The notes beneath the pieces are model-generated. The model was not told the origin of the DNA and ran no database searches. It saw only the letters and a program-made list of their open reading frames with translations. Positions 8,901-18,967 of a DNA stretch of 64,000 nucleotides are shown in pieces. Each line of letters opens with the position of its first letter. The stretch's first letter is position 1. The translations under genes and the position numbers were made by a program. Source of the stretch: Branchiostoma belcheri (lineage: Eukaryota; Chordata; Leptocardii; Amphioxiformes; Branchiostomatidae); contig NW_017802780.1 of assembly GCF_001625305.1 (NCBI RefSeq), positions 443,452-507,451 on the forward strand, given 5' to 3'.

Positions 8901-10610
8901 AGGACATAGTTGAGTGCGAGGACATAGTTGAGTGCGAGGACATAGTTGAGTGCGAGGACATAGTTGAGTGCGAGGACATAGTTGGCATGGCAACAGCGCG
9001 ACAGGGGGTGTAGGTAATGTATATAGCAGGGTGATTAGAGGTGTAGGTAGTCTTTACTTGAGGGTGATCAGAGGTGTAGATAGTGTCCACACCAGGATTA
9101 TGTGGTGTGTGGCGAGTGTCTACGAAAGGGTTTACATCAGGAGTGTCGACAACAGGGTTGACAGAAGTGTAGGTAGTGTTCACAACAGGGTTGACAGAAG
9201 TGTAGGTAGTGTTCACAACAGGGTTGACAGAAGTGTAGGTAGTGTTCACAACAGGGTTGACAGAAGTGTAGGTAGTGTTCACAACAAGGTTGACAGAAGT
9301 GTAGGTAGTGTTCACAACAGGGTTGTCAGAAGTGTAGGTAGTGTTCACAACAGGGTTGTCAGAAGTGTAGGTAGTGTTCACAACAAGGTTGACAGAAGTG
9401 TTGGGAGTGTTTACAGCCTGTGTCGGCTGCAAATGGAAGAGCATTCAGTTACAAAGTGCATAATATATCATAACAAAAACTGGAAAAGATTGTAAACATT
9501 AACTGTTTGCATCGAAATGCCTGTAATTATTTTACGATTATGACTATTTGAATTGCTTTATGGAGATAAACAATGTCATTTTCGTTGTTCAAACGTAAAA
9601 AAAAATGTTGTACAATAGACATACATGTTTTTTTTATAAGTAGTAACTGAATTAAAAGCAGGCTAGCTGAAATGTAACCTTACCTTTTCAACGTCCCGGA
9701 CATTGTTGTTTGAGTGTAACGCGGTCCCGACAAATATCAGGGCCACGACCAACATGGCAGCTATGATGACAGCAATGCCAATCGCAGTACACTCTGGAAA
9801 TACAAATAATAGAAACGGTGAGGTTTTGATGAATGAATAAATATGAATAAAAGAACTTTATTGCACATTTTTGCCACACTTGGCTAAGTACAGATCACAT
9901 CAAAAGAAAATAAATATCGTCAGTTATTGTAGAAATAGAGGAATAAATATGTTTTTCGATGTTTGGTTTGTCTAGTTGCATACGAACATAATTTTTCTAC
10001 CGTACCTCGTACCTAAGTGACTGTATGATATAGGGGAATAAGTTTGGTACAAACCAATACAGTTCATTTTTCTCTTTGCTCCACAGTTCACATTCTATTA
10101 CAAGTAGCGTTCGCCCTCTATAATGGAAATCACCACCACTGGAAAGTTAACGATGTAAAATGGAAAACCTATGGACGATATAACACATGCATGGCCACCA
10201 CTATTTGTTAACAAAAATCACCTACATTTAGGTGCCGAAAAGTGATCGTACTTCTCTATAAAAAGTTTGATCAACCATTATAAGATCGTAACAACCCAAA
10301 CAAACATGAAATTCGTAAAAACGCATAGTAAACTAGATGGCATAAAACTAAATTTTAACCCAAACTCACTGCAAGATGCTTGTTGCGGTGCGTTTGGAAT
10401 GTACTTCGGATCATGATTCTTTCCTCCGGATTTGACAGGATGTGGCTCCACATCGGCATCATCTTCTACCGTCTTATCAGCATCAGTTTTAGATGGGTTA
10501 CATTCTGCTCCGTAGATCCGATTCGGTAAGACGTCCGAACATATGTCCTTGGCGTAGTCGTTTGCATTGACCCTTGGTGTGACGTCGGGGATGGTGATGC
10601 CTTCAGCCAT
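5644..10610 (-). CDS. Gene A: type II membrane protein with mucin-like stalk and hevein-like module
   Basis: Modelled exons (minus strand): 10370-10610, 9684-9793, 8790-9426, 6891-6956, 6117-6311, and a tentative last exon 5644-5696; intron phases agree at every junction (1,0,1,1,1). The product would be 433 residues: acidic cytoplasmic N-terminus (1-80), transmembrane helix (about 83-106), Thr/Asn/Ser-rich repeat stalk (118-329), acidic linker (330-351), eight-cysteine hevein-like module (352-416) and a short tail. There is no signal peptide, so the helix should act as a signal anchor with the C-terminus outside. The hevein-like module suggests glycan or chitin binding at the cell surface; this is inference. 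The five upstream exons are well supported, the last one is not. Confidence 0.65.
5914..5970. repeat. (TG)n microsatellite
   Basis: Nearly pure TG dinucleotide run with a few interruptions; open frames across it are low-complexity artefacts. Confidence 0.95.
6117..6311 (-). CDS. Gene A exon: hevein-like eight-cysteine module
   Basis: 195 bp, phase 1-1, a self-contained shuffling-type exon. It encodes a module beginning NWRKDWRCGG and containing PCCSTGNWCGG followed by HCTCNGC: eight cysteines with the CCSxxxxCG core of hevein/chitin-binding type 1 domains. Spacing elsewhere differs from plant hevein (13 residues between cysteines 1 and 2), so 'hevein-like' is by pattern only. Acceptor ATTCAG precedes 6311; the donor is GTTTGT. 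Function is probably glycan binding. Confidence 0.65.
6688..6742. repeat. (AC)n/(AGAC)n simple repeat
   Basis: ACACACAC and AGACAGAC tracts in the gene A intron between the linker and hevein-like exons. Confidence 0.8.
6891..6956 (-). CDS. Gene A exon: acidic linker
   Basis: 66 bp, phase 1 at both ends. Acceptor GTGTCTTCTCCAG is pyrimidine-rich; the donor is GTACTC. It encodes LEDEGNIEEDPAQHHHAQRTS, a charged linker. The split codon with the next exon gives Val (G|TA). The phase agreement and good acceptor are the main evidence. Confidence 0.6.
7210..7570. repeat. Array of short hairpins built on a CACGGTTTGGGACA-like oligomer
   Basis: The oligomer GG(C/G)ACGGTTNNGGACA and its inverse occur alternately about every 20-40 bp, so neighbouring copies can pair, for example GTGTCCCGAACTGTGCC against GGCACGGTTTGGTACAC around 7342-7386. 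A second cluster is at 7970-8100. Both lie in the large gene A intron. Unbroken frames on both strands here follow from the repeat and are not genes. Confidence 0.65.
7970..8100. repeat. Second cluster of the CACGGTTTGGGACA-like oligomer
   Basis: Same oligomer in both orientations as at 7210-7570, about 400 bp away. The intervening 7575-7965 contains AAAGATGGCGGCC (7888-7900), a YY1-like motif, and no exon-like frame. Confidence 0.6.
8790..9426 (-). CDS. Gene A exon: mucin-like repeat stalk
   Basis: Acceptor CCATTTGCAG precedes 9426 and the frame is phase 0, matching the transmembrane exon. It encodes about eight copies of an 11-residue repeat (VVNTTYTSVNP), each with an NTT N-glycosylation sequon, then a degenerate section and six copies of a 6-residue Ser/Thr/His repeat (MSSHST). 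The frame stays open across the whole array. The donor taken is GTCTGG after 8790 (phase 1, fits the next exon) but is weak; if unused, translation stops at 8770-8772, giving a protein without the cysteine-rich part. Confidence 0.65.
8873..8980. repeat. 18-bp coding tandem repeat (6 copies)
   Basis: Six near-identical copies of GTTGAGTGCGAGGACATA. On the minus strand it encodes the MSSHST repeats of the gene A stalk. The 18-bp period keeps the frame. Confidence 0.9.
9157..9420. repeat. 33-bp coding tandem repeat (8 copies)
   Basis: Copies begin GTTG(A/T)CAGAAG at 9157, 9190, 9223, 9256, 9289, 9322, 9355 and 9388, exactly 33 bp apart. On the minus strand this is the 11-residue VVNTTYTSVNP repeat of gene A. 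Near identity suggests recent expansion. Confidence 0.92.
9684..9793 (-). CDS. Gene A exon: transmembrane signal anchor
   Basis: 110 bp, phase 1 in and phase 0 out. Acceptor TTTCCAG precedes 9793 and donor GTAAGG follows 9684. It encodes a hydrophobic helix (TAIGIAVIIAAMLVVALIFV) followed by HSNNNVRDVEK. The split codon with the previous exon gives Lys. With no upstream signal peptide, a type II topology is expected. Confidence 0.75.
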
Positions 10611-10624
10611 GTTTATTCGTCCTT
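10370..10624 (-). CDS. Gene A exon with start codon: cytoplasmic N-terminus
   Basis: ATG at 10608-10610 has A at -3 and G at +4. The 80 residues are acidic and polar (DADKTVEDDADVEP), without signal peptide. The exon ends after one base of a split codon at a strong donor, GTGAGT (10369 downwards), i.e. phase 1. Upstream, TTTATGCAG just before 10624 looks like an acceptor, so a separate 5' untranslated exon is likely. Confidence 0.7.
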
Positions 10625-10822
10625 CTGCATAAATTTGAACAAGATAATGTACGTTTTGTCACGAGTTACTAGTGCTCATGTGTAGTTGCGATGCAGCGTT
10701 TTCTAAAAATCCTTTTGACCAAACATCCCCCCAACGATATAAAAAAATTATTATTTTTTAAATGATAAATAGGAAACTTAATTCAAAACCGTTTTAGTGA
10801 ACTTGCCCGGGCACTTCTTCAA

Positions 10823-11444
10823 CCCTCAAACACCCAAACGGGGTCCATTTGGACCCCAGGCGTATATTTTTACGTGCTATTTGAATTTTTTTCATTAAAA
10901 AAAAAATTCCTCCCGTGACTTTGTCGAGAAACCTCTTCTACAAGTTCTCCTACAGTTTTTTTGAGATCGGCACAAATTTGTCAAAATGACAACAAAAGTA
11001 TTATGTAAGACTGTCTGGGGTCCAAACGGACCCCAGCCATGTATTTTCACTTTCCTACACACACAATTGTTCGGATGTCCTCAATATGTCTTCAATAAAG
11101 CATTTTTTTTTATATTATGCAGTTTGCCAAGTAAACTCAACCTCAGGAATTAGGTCATCGGGTTTTCAGAGGTTTGTCAATTTGACAATCATATGAGGTC
11201 AAAGGTCAACCCCATGTTCATGCCTGCAGGCCTCATCCTATTTTTGCATAAGTTATGATAATGAGCTGGAATTTTTTAACACTTAATTATGCCAAAATAT
11301 ACCTCTTACTATGTTTAATCAATATATGTGCAAAGATCACTGAAAGAATGCAAAAAGGACTATACATTTGAAAGAAACCAAATGGGGTCCATTTGGACCC
11401 CGTTCGGGCATTAACGTTACAAAAAAAGTTCGGGTGTTTGAGGG
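10823..11444. mobile_element. Short TTAA element, family 2, copy 1
   Basis: 622 bp bounded by inverted ends CCCTCAAACACCC(A/G)AAC followed by GGGGTCCATTTGGACCCC near the left end. TTAA follows at 11445-11448; the left flank is the decayed TCAA. No coding potential. The same element occurs inverted at 18378-18963 and truncated at about 40988-41477. The ends fit a piggyBac-like non-autonomous element, unrelated in sequence to the family at 899-4234. Confidence 0.82.
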
Positions 11445-11612
11445 TTAATCAGACGAATAAAACTTCAGGTTCCTGAATAGTTATCAGACCACCACGTTAC
11501 GTAAGGTAATCTGATTTTGTATTACCTTTATCTATACCTTTCCACTACCATTTTACTGCACTATGAGATATTTTGGAACAGTTCCTTTTGGAAGGATTTT
11601 GAAAAAGACGAT

Positions 11613-11998
11613 CCCTCAACTTTACAGTTTTGTCTGACAACGCCAAAATGTTCCTCCTTCTCCGTGGTAGTCCCGCATGTTCACTCATAGCAAATTCCAA
11701 CATTTTGATGTTAACCCAACAATTCATCACCACAACAAAACGCTTCCAATAATCATTCTCTGTCATATTTTTCCGTGTCCTACAGTTTTATCTGCTTCAT
11801 CATTGGGTGGGGAATCGGACTGCGCTCATAAACATTTCAACATCTTTGTACTTTATTATACCATCTCACATTTTGTTATCCCTTATTTCCTTGTATTTCA
11901 TTTATTAAGTGGTAGCGTCAAAATAAGTATTGTAACTTGAGTGCGCTATCACTTTGTCCTGTTCTTTGTCTTACTTGTGAAATAAAAAAAAATAAAAA
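11613..11998 (+). mobile_element. Poly(A)-tailed retro-insertion of unassigned family
   Basis: The insert is flanked by the 11-bp duplication AAAAAGACGAT (11602-11612 and 11999-12009) and ends in AATAAAAAAAAATAAAAAAA. The homologous position near 12520-12535 lacks it. It could be the 3' end of a LINE or a small retrocopy; no recognisable protein is encoded. Confidence 0.72.
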
Positions 11999-12299
11999 AA
12001 AAAGACGATTTTCGCGTGGGGATGATATCAGAATAAACAGTCGGGGAGTAGGCTAAGAATTAAATCATTATTGTCTTTACCTTCAAATGGTTACTCTTCA
12101 GTCATTTCTTTATGTTCATAATCTGTACGATTGATAATTGGTATTTGCTCTTGTTAGTTTGTCGTAGCAAGAAAAAGGATTCTTAAACATTTTAAAAGCA
12201 AATTCTCACCTCAAAGTAAATCCTTTGCGCAAAAATTAGTCCATATAGAAAAACGATATTGCCAAGCGTTATATAATTCTTACATGTAGCCTTACATCT

Positions 12300-12600
12300 A
12301 GAGACTCATCAAAATATTGTTCAAAACCGTTTCAGTGAACGTGCCTGGGCACCTTTTTCATCAGACGAATAAAACGTCAGGTTCCTGAATAGTTATCAGA
12401 CTACCACGTTACGTAAGGTTATCCGATTCATAGTGTTAATTCTAGCTATACCTTTTTCAATATCATTTTATTGCACTTGAAATGTTTTGGAACAGTTAGT
12501 TTTGGAAGAATTTTGAAATACACGATTTTCGCACAGGGATGGTTTCAGAATGAACAGTTTTCTCATGATACAGGGAGTGGACTAAGAATTGAAAGAAAAC
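12300..12600. repeat. Segmental duplicate, empty copy
   Basis: Matches the flanks of both insertions in 10760-12060, for example TCAGACGAATAAAACGTCAGG and GTTCCTGAATAGTTATCAGA, without either insert. Confidence 0.75.
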
Positions 12601-15480
12601 AAAGGATTCACAAGTGTTAAAATGCTTGGGTCAGGATAACTCAATAAACAATGTTCCAATCTTAGTAAAGACGTATGAGAAGTTATAGGACATATATACA
12701 AACAAACTCATAGAAGGAATTTCGTTTTCGGCAAGAAATGTCAAAAAGGCACATATTTAATGCGCATATACGCCTGGGGTTAGTTTATACCCCATACGGT
12801 GGTTTAAGGGTCAAATGAGATATGTACGTCTGTACATTTACTTCCTTCATATAGCTATGCCAAACTGTGCACACACAAGCACAAATACACACGTACATAC
12901 ACACAAAATACATGTTTTCTAAAAGTGCCATAATATGCAGCAGTTAGTAAAGGTGTGGATCTCTAACTACAAGTACAAATACAAGTTTTGTATTCGTAAA
13001 AATACAATTATCTAAATCGAGTCTTATCCAATTGAGTTTGATAGGTAGTCAAAAAAGTTTATTCTTTTATGAACGAATTATGGTTTAGGCCACACTGACA
13101 CTCGCGCACATCAATTAAAATATGTTGGACCATGGGTGGAGCGTGTAGCTGTTCTAAGGCTTTCGGGAGTGGCATTAAATTAGCGTCTAGCAGGAAAAAG
13201 GAAGAGTAGAAGGGGCGATCATTGGCTTGAAGAGGAACGTGCGAGCTTGACCTTGCACTGATTGGTTGCCAACGGGAGGGGGCGTAACGGACAGCAACGG
13301 ACACAGCTTGGAGGATGATGATTCACATTGACATGCTGCGATGATGATGATGGTGACTTATCACTCGCCATTGCTCAATTTGATGAATTAAATGGCTATC
13401 ATGTCTAAGCACACATTTAACAATGCTTTTTATGAATTCTATATGGCAATTTGCATACTATATACCCAGTGGAAAAGACAGTGACGTATGTTATTGTCAT
13501 GGACAGACGAAATCAATCAATTTCTATGTTGATGAAGCAGCCCGTGAGTCATCTTCTGATACCAGACAATGCATATCAATGCTAAGACTTCTAGTACATG
13601 CAGCGGCTTTGTACCGGTTGGGGTTGTGACATACTAGTACACTTTTTATTTAAGAATGTTTAAGCTGTTTAATACATATATACTGAAACACTGTCTTTTT
13701 CCTGAATGACTTGAGATTATGTAGTCACAAACTTACCGTTCTTTCTTAGTGATGAACATATAGGGACGCCTCAAACACCCAGAGGAATGTTACCTTGTTA
13801 GATATTTATGGTAACGGTTGTGTTTGAATTATATTTCAGGTTCATCTGTGGTTTGACATAAGATCTACAATTTGGACAGTTGTTTTGTTTCGATCAAGAA
13901 AGAGAAAACAGACTGTGCATACCAATCAATCCACTACTCAAGTAAAGATTATCATCCATACTGGAATAACTATTTATGAACATAGGGACCAGGAGCGGGC
14001 TGTCTCGTTTGCTTGTGGAAAAACAGATCACATGATTTACTCCATACTTTTTTTGGTTATGATACACGTAAAAACGTAGTACAGTTACAGCATTTCAATG
14101 ACAGTTCCCTGTGTTTGTTACTACTTCAAGGGTCCACATCACTTTCACATTTACAAAACTGTAATGTTTTTGATGCAGTTCAAAACTTCATTTACTGTAC
14201 GGGTAGATTCTCATAATTGACAGATCACCAACTTGTCTTGTTTGTATTTATCTTGGTTTGTCTTGTTTGCAATTATGCATGTATATTGTCAATGTGTTTA
14301 CATTCGTTGTATGTTTTTGAGCAGAAGGTGTCATATAAGCAATTCTGGCTTCCTGTCTAATACTAAAAAAATATATATGAATAAATAAATAAATAAAAGT
14401 TCAAGTATTAACGCGGAGTAAGCAATTCCTGCGTTCCTAGCCCAAAAAAGTTGAAGTCGTGTTTTTTCGCCAGGAGTCAGCCCTGATAGGAGATATATTT
14501 TGACTAGTCACAATGATTTGTTAAGTTATGTGGAGATATGAAGAATGAAGATTAAGACAAACCGTATTTACTTCTTCTGTAGGCTTCTGTCGGCGAGTTG
14601 TTTATGGGTCTAGCGTCGGACTGACCTCAGTAGCGCAGTTGAGATTATCTCCAAGCGTATCTTTTGGTTGTTTTTTGGTGGCAACAAAACAGTATCAAAT
14701 TTGCTGGGAAGGGCTTGATTCCCCGCACCGCTGTTTGGCTGACTAAAACAAGATACCAGTACAAAACAAAATATATAAAATCGCCTAAACTCACGTCAGT
14801 AAAACATCAAGGTTTAAACACCTTCTAGGAGAGTGCAACTGAGACTAAGACTTCAGCCCAGGAGATGATATAGAGGTTGAATAAATATACATGTAGAAAC
14901 ACCGATAAAGTGAACGTTTTTATTTCCTAAAATATCGAATAATTGCAATGGTCACAAGATTTGATTAAAATCAAACAGTTGAAGGTGTTAAATATAAGAT
15001 GTGTGTATTGGTTTCGTAATAAGAAAGCAATTAAAATGCGTCTATGAATGTAAAATTTCCCATGCTGCCCCTCTCCTAGGAGGAGTTGAAGTGGACTTGC
15101 CCAACTGTTTTGTCTGTAGACTTGTGCGGAGGTGTAGGAGCTGGTAGACAATGCATGTGTGATGAACCAGGTTCATCTTCACATTTTCATATGCTCCTTT
15201 TATGCCCTACGAAGACATCAGACAAACAATTTATGGTCACGTAACATATATTTAATGGTAACATTTTGGTGTCAGAGAAAACTCTAAATTGAACTCAAAC
15301 GTTTAAACCCTATGTCTATTTCTATTTATTACAAGCAATATGATCCTAATCCCTTATTGGCAATATGTTAGTATCTGATTATATAATTTATTATCTGCTC
15401 CTGTTCTGCAACAACCGGAGCTTCGTGACTAATTTGCATCATTATTGTCTTGACTTGTATACTTTTAGTTTCCTGTTTGA
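12600..15480. other. Intergenic, no gene recognised
   Basis: AT-rich sequence with scattered simple repeats: (CA)-rich at 12870-12905, GATGATGATG at 13333-13350 and (AAAT)n at 14380-14398. The stretch 13860-14400 ends in an (AAAT)n tail and may be an old retro-insertion. Short frames have no recognisable product. Confidence 0.45.
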
Positions 15481-15489
15481 CATTTTGCA

Positions 15490-16550
15490 GTCTCTTAGTG
15501 GCGTTGACGAAAGGTAGTGGACCAAGGAGTGGTCAGTATCACAGTTGGCACTGTGATAGGAGCGGGTAAGTAACACATCATTTAAGTGGCGGGGTCTCGC
15601 AATATTAAACCAGGTCCAGTTGGTGCCAGTGTTTGGAGCGAGGGTGGCGCCAGGATACCTTGTGCTGTGTTTGGTGTTGAAGAAGGAGATTCACAGGCCA
15701 TTGACAGTGCAGAACTCATGTAGACGTTGCCCGTTGTCGTTTATGTTGCCAACTCCAAATTTCCCAAGGTAGTTTGCTCAGGAGTCATAGTCAGCAGTGA
15801 CTCAGCACACACCCGGGCGTTGAAGTCACCCAGTAAGAGGAGCTTTTCCTGCTTGGGTATACATGTACCTTGGATGGTAGACTGGAGTTGGCAGTAGAAC
15901 TCATCCTTGATTTCTTCTTGTGAGTACAATGTTGTAGCATACACACTCACAAGATTCAAAGGACCATTTTTTGTGTGAAGCCGAAGCGTGAGAATTCGCT
16001 TTGTACCATTCTCTCTGGGTTCAGTTGAGTTTAATAGGGAGTTCTTGATGGCGAATCCCACACCATGCTCTCTAGTTTCCTGAGAGGCTTTTCCCTGCCA
16101 GATGAATGTGTAGTCACTTTCACGTAAGGTCCCTGAGTCTGCCAAACGGGTCTCTTGGAGTGTGGCAATGTCGACATTAAGTCTTTAAGAGTTCATTATT
16201 GATCACGGCTGTTTTTCTAGTGTCACTTATTTTCTGAAGGTCATCCGACAGTCCTGGAGTCATTGTTCGCACATTACATCAGCCAATTCTAAGAGTAGGT
16301 TTCTTTCCATTTGTCTCGGTACAATGGTTACAGTTCGTCTTTCAGGCTCTCAAGCCCTAAGCCCAGCGCACCCTGCAGGGAAGACGGACTGTGGCGGGGC
16401 AACACCCTACTGGCTGGGGGCTGCCCAGCTTAAAACGGGCGGTAGCTGTCCAATGAGATGTGATGATCTCTCCCACCGACAGAAGCAATCCCTGGCACCC
16501 TACTCTACAACAATCGAGTAGAAGGTTTATAACCGGTATCTGCTGCTTCC
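15490..16550 (-). mobile_element. 5' half of an RTE-type retrotransposon
   Basis: Minus-strand RTE sequence: a GC-rich 5' leader (about 16550-16330), then the AP-type endonuclease domain in decayed frames down to about 15490, where homology to the expected reverse-transcriptase region stops. It lacks the 3' half, the reverse of the usual 5' truncation, implying later deletion or rearrangement. Confidence 0.75.
15741..16145 (-). pseudogene. RTE endonuclease domain fragment
   Basis: 134-residue frame with RTE endonuclease features: ADSGTLRESDYTFIWQGK, HGVGFAIKNSLL, VSVYATT and the catalytic LLLLGDFNARV. Downstream, broken frames (15720-15500) continue with the typical NGQRLHEFC...NTFFNTKHS and CDTDHSLV-like segments including the catalytic DH. 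No intact protein. Confidence 0.82.
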
Positions 16551-16559
16551 CGTGTTGTG

Positions 16560-18377
16560 TTGCCGCTACAGTTCAGTAGTATGGCCGATGGAGTGGCCTC
16601 TCAAAGATACAGTCAGTTTCCATATTACAAACACGTACTGTCATACATGTACACAAAGCAAATAAGTACAAGAACGTAGAGGGAAGTTCTAGCCTGGGAA
16701 TAGAAGAGAAATATTTGGGGGACAGGCTGTTTCCCACGCAGCAAGCACCCCCCCCTCCCCTCCACACCGGAAAGGCAGACCCGATACAGCTGGCACCAGT
16801 GGAGTCGCAGGACTCGTGGAGGGCGAGGTCGTCCTTACCTCGTCCTTACCTCGTACAGCACTAGACTGTCCACTGACCACGCACACACCCATGGTCAGGG
16901 AAACCCTCCAAGCAGGACAAACTGAGGGCCAATCGGTGGGGATAGGGTTCACCGCTCCTCAGTCCTACTTGAGAGGAAAATGTAATTTTTGTGTGCGGGC
17001 CATCTTCACGGCCTCCCTTTGTGAAGCGTTCCCATATAGTTCAAATTAATTGCAGAACAAGAAAATAGTGTACAAAGTACATCCATAATTTTTTTCAGGT
17101 TCATTGAAACTATACTAATCGTTTCTAGACATAACTCGAACTTCTTGTTTCCCCATGAACTGTATTTTGAATAGAAATACTTTGTAAGGGGTGATTTGTT
17201 TCATAGTGAGGTTGGGTGAAAACTGGTACTTTCATAGTGAGGTTGGGTGTTAAAACTGGTACTTGGAATTTAATTACATGAATACAGTGTCTCATATAAT
17301 AACAATACAGAGAGATTCTTTGATGCTACATGGCGTTGGGTGTAGGTGCTAAAATCTCCTTAACGTTACATCAGAGCTGCCTAATATTACGTACTTAGGT
17401 TTACAGATAAACAATAGCTGTGGGTGCAGGCTTAGTACATTAAGTACATGTAGACCTGTACAGCACTGCCCCCTACTGATTACTCTGAAAACAGCAGCAC
17501 TTCGAGCACAATTGATGAATAGAATACCGCAGGCAACACGTCACGCTACACTGAGCGGAGTGTTTACATGGCCTTGAAAACTCCACTCCTTTCAGTGTCA
17601 CCTTCCAAGCTATACACTGATATCCCTCGCACATGATACTTAAGCTTGTCTTTACTGTTACAAACGCTGTTACCAAAGATATCTTTTGAAAATGCAAATC
17701 TTTCATAACTTAGTCTTCGAGCTTTAGTTATAGCATACATCAAAATCCCCTCTCGGTGAAACACTACAGCTACACAAGCAAAGGGATCGCATGACCTTGA
17801 AAATGTTCCCTCAACTATTCTTTCACCACAAAGCGTCACACTGATAGGTCCTGCCAGGTCAGCTTGGGGACAGGAAACGCCCCCTACATCGGAACTGCAG
17901 TTTCAACGAAGGCTTAATGTATGATGACTGGTTTATTGATTTGAAACTTTTCGTAGCTAGGTGGTTTAATTGTATGTTTCATCACAAACATGTACAATTA
18001 TTGCATTTTGTGCCCACGGCATTATAGCTAGGTTTAGCTTTCTAATCAAAACTTTCTTCTAACCTCTACACATGATAAGAAGTGCAATACCTCATTAAAC
18101 GTAATATAATAACCTTGATAAGAATATTTTACCCTTATGCATTATTTACGAGTTTCCTAATATATGGTAGTGAACTGTTGGCCTAACGCAGATAAAAGGT
18201 GTGTATTTAAAATGTCTGTCGGCTGGCGAATATTGAGGGCCGCAAGTTCATGATTCGTCTTTTTTAAGCCTCACGAGAATCCCAACAGCGCACATTTTTG
18301 TATCATCTGTTATGCCACTGATAAGCTGTGACAAATTTTGCTTTTCAATTCTATACCTTCTCAGTGAGATAACTTAA
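16560..18377. other. Intergenic, no gene recognised
   Basis: Contains a C-rich stretch near 16745-16765 and a local duplication of CATAGTGAGGTTGGGTG at about 17201 and 17232, followed each time by AAAACTGGTACTT. No exon-like frame with splice sites was identified. Confidence 0.4.
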
Positions 18378-18963
18378 CCCGCAAACACCCGAACTTTTCT
18401 GCGACGAAAATGACCGAACGGGGTCCAAATGGACCCCATTTTCCTTTTTGCATTCCTTCAATGATCTTTTGCACATATATCTGTTAAACATAGTAAGAGG
18501 TATATTTTGGCATGATTAAGTGTAAAAAAAATTCCAACTCATTAAAATAATTCTATGCAAAAAATAGGATGAGGCCTGCAGGCATGAACATAGGGTTGAC
18601 CTCTGACCTCATATGATTGTCAAAGGTCATAACCTCTGAAAACCTGATGACATAAATCCTTAGGTTGAGGTTACTTGGCATACTGCATAATATTAAAGAA
18701 ATAATGCTTCCTTGATGACATTTTGAGGACATTCGAACAATTTTGTGTGTAGGAAAGTGCAAATATGACCCCAGGCGGTCTTACATCAGACTTCCCGTTT
18801 TTTTACAAATTTGTGGCAATCTACAAAACATTTAGGAGAAGTTGAAGAAGAGGTTTATTGACAAAGTCACGGGAGGAATTTTTTTTTCGCATCAAAAATT
18901 TTCAAATAGCACATAAAAATATACGCATGGGGTCCAAATGGACACCGTTCGCGTGTTTGAGGG
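18378..18963. mobile_element. Short TTAA element, family 2, copy 2 (inverted)
   Basis: 586 bp; ends CCCGCAAACACCCGAAC and GTTCGCGTGTTTGAGGG, with TTAA at 18374-18377 and 18964-18967. The body is the reverse complement of the copy at 10823-11444 (the GCCTGCAGGC palindrome region and the GGTCCAAATGGACCCC palindromes). No coding potential. Confidence 0.88.
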
Positions 18964-18967
18964 TTAA

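Larger units (their letters stand above)
10760..12060. repeat. Segmental duplicate, filled copy
   Basis: Stretches 10785-10822, 11445-11612 and 12000-12060 align in order with 12300-12600. The extra sequence here is exactly two insertions: 10823-11444 and 11613-11998. The second segment shows both pre-insertion sites. Confidence 0.75.

Noticed and set aside
8968..9495. 175-codon plus frame opposite the gene A stalk
   Set aside because: It is the complement of a 33-bp repeat, so it stays open automatically. The minus frame has matching splice sites and phases; this one does not.
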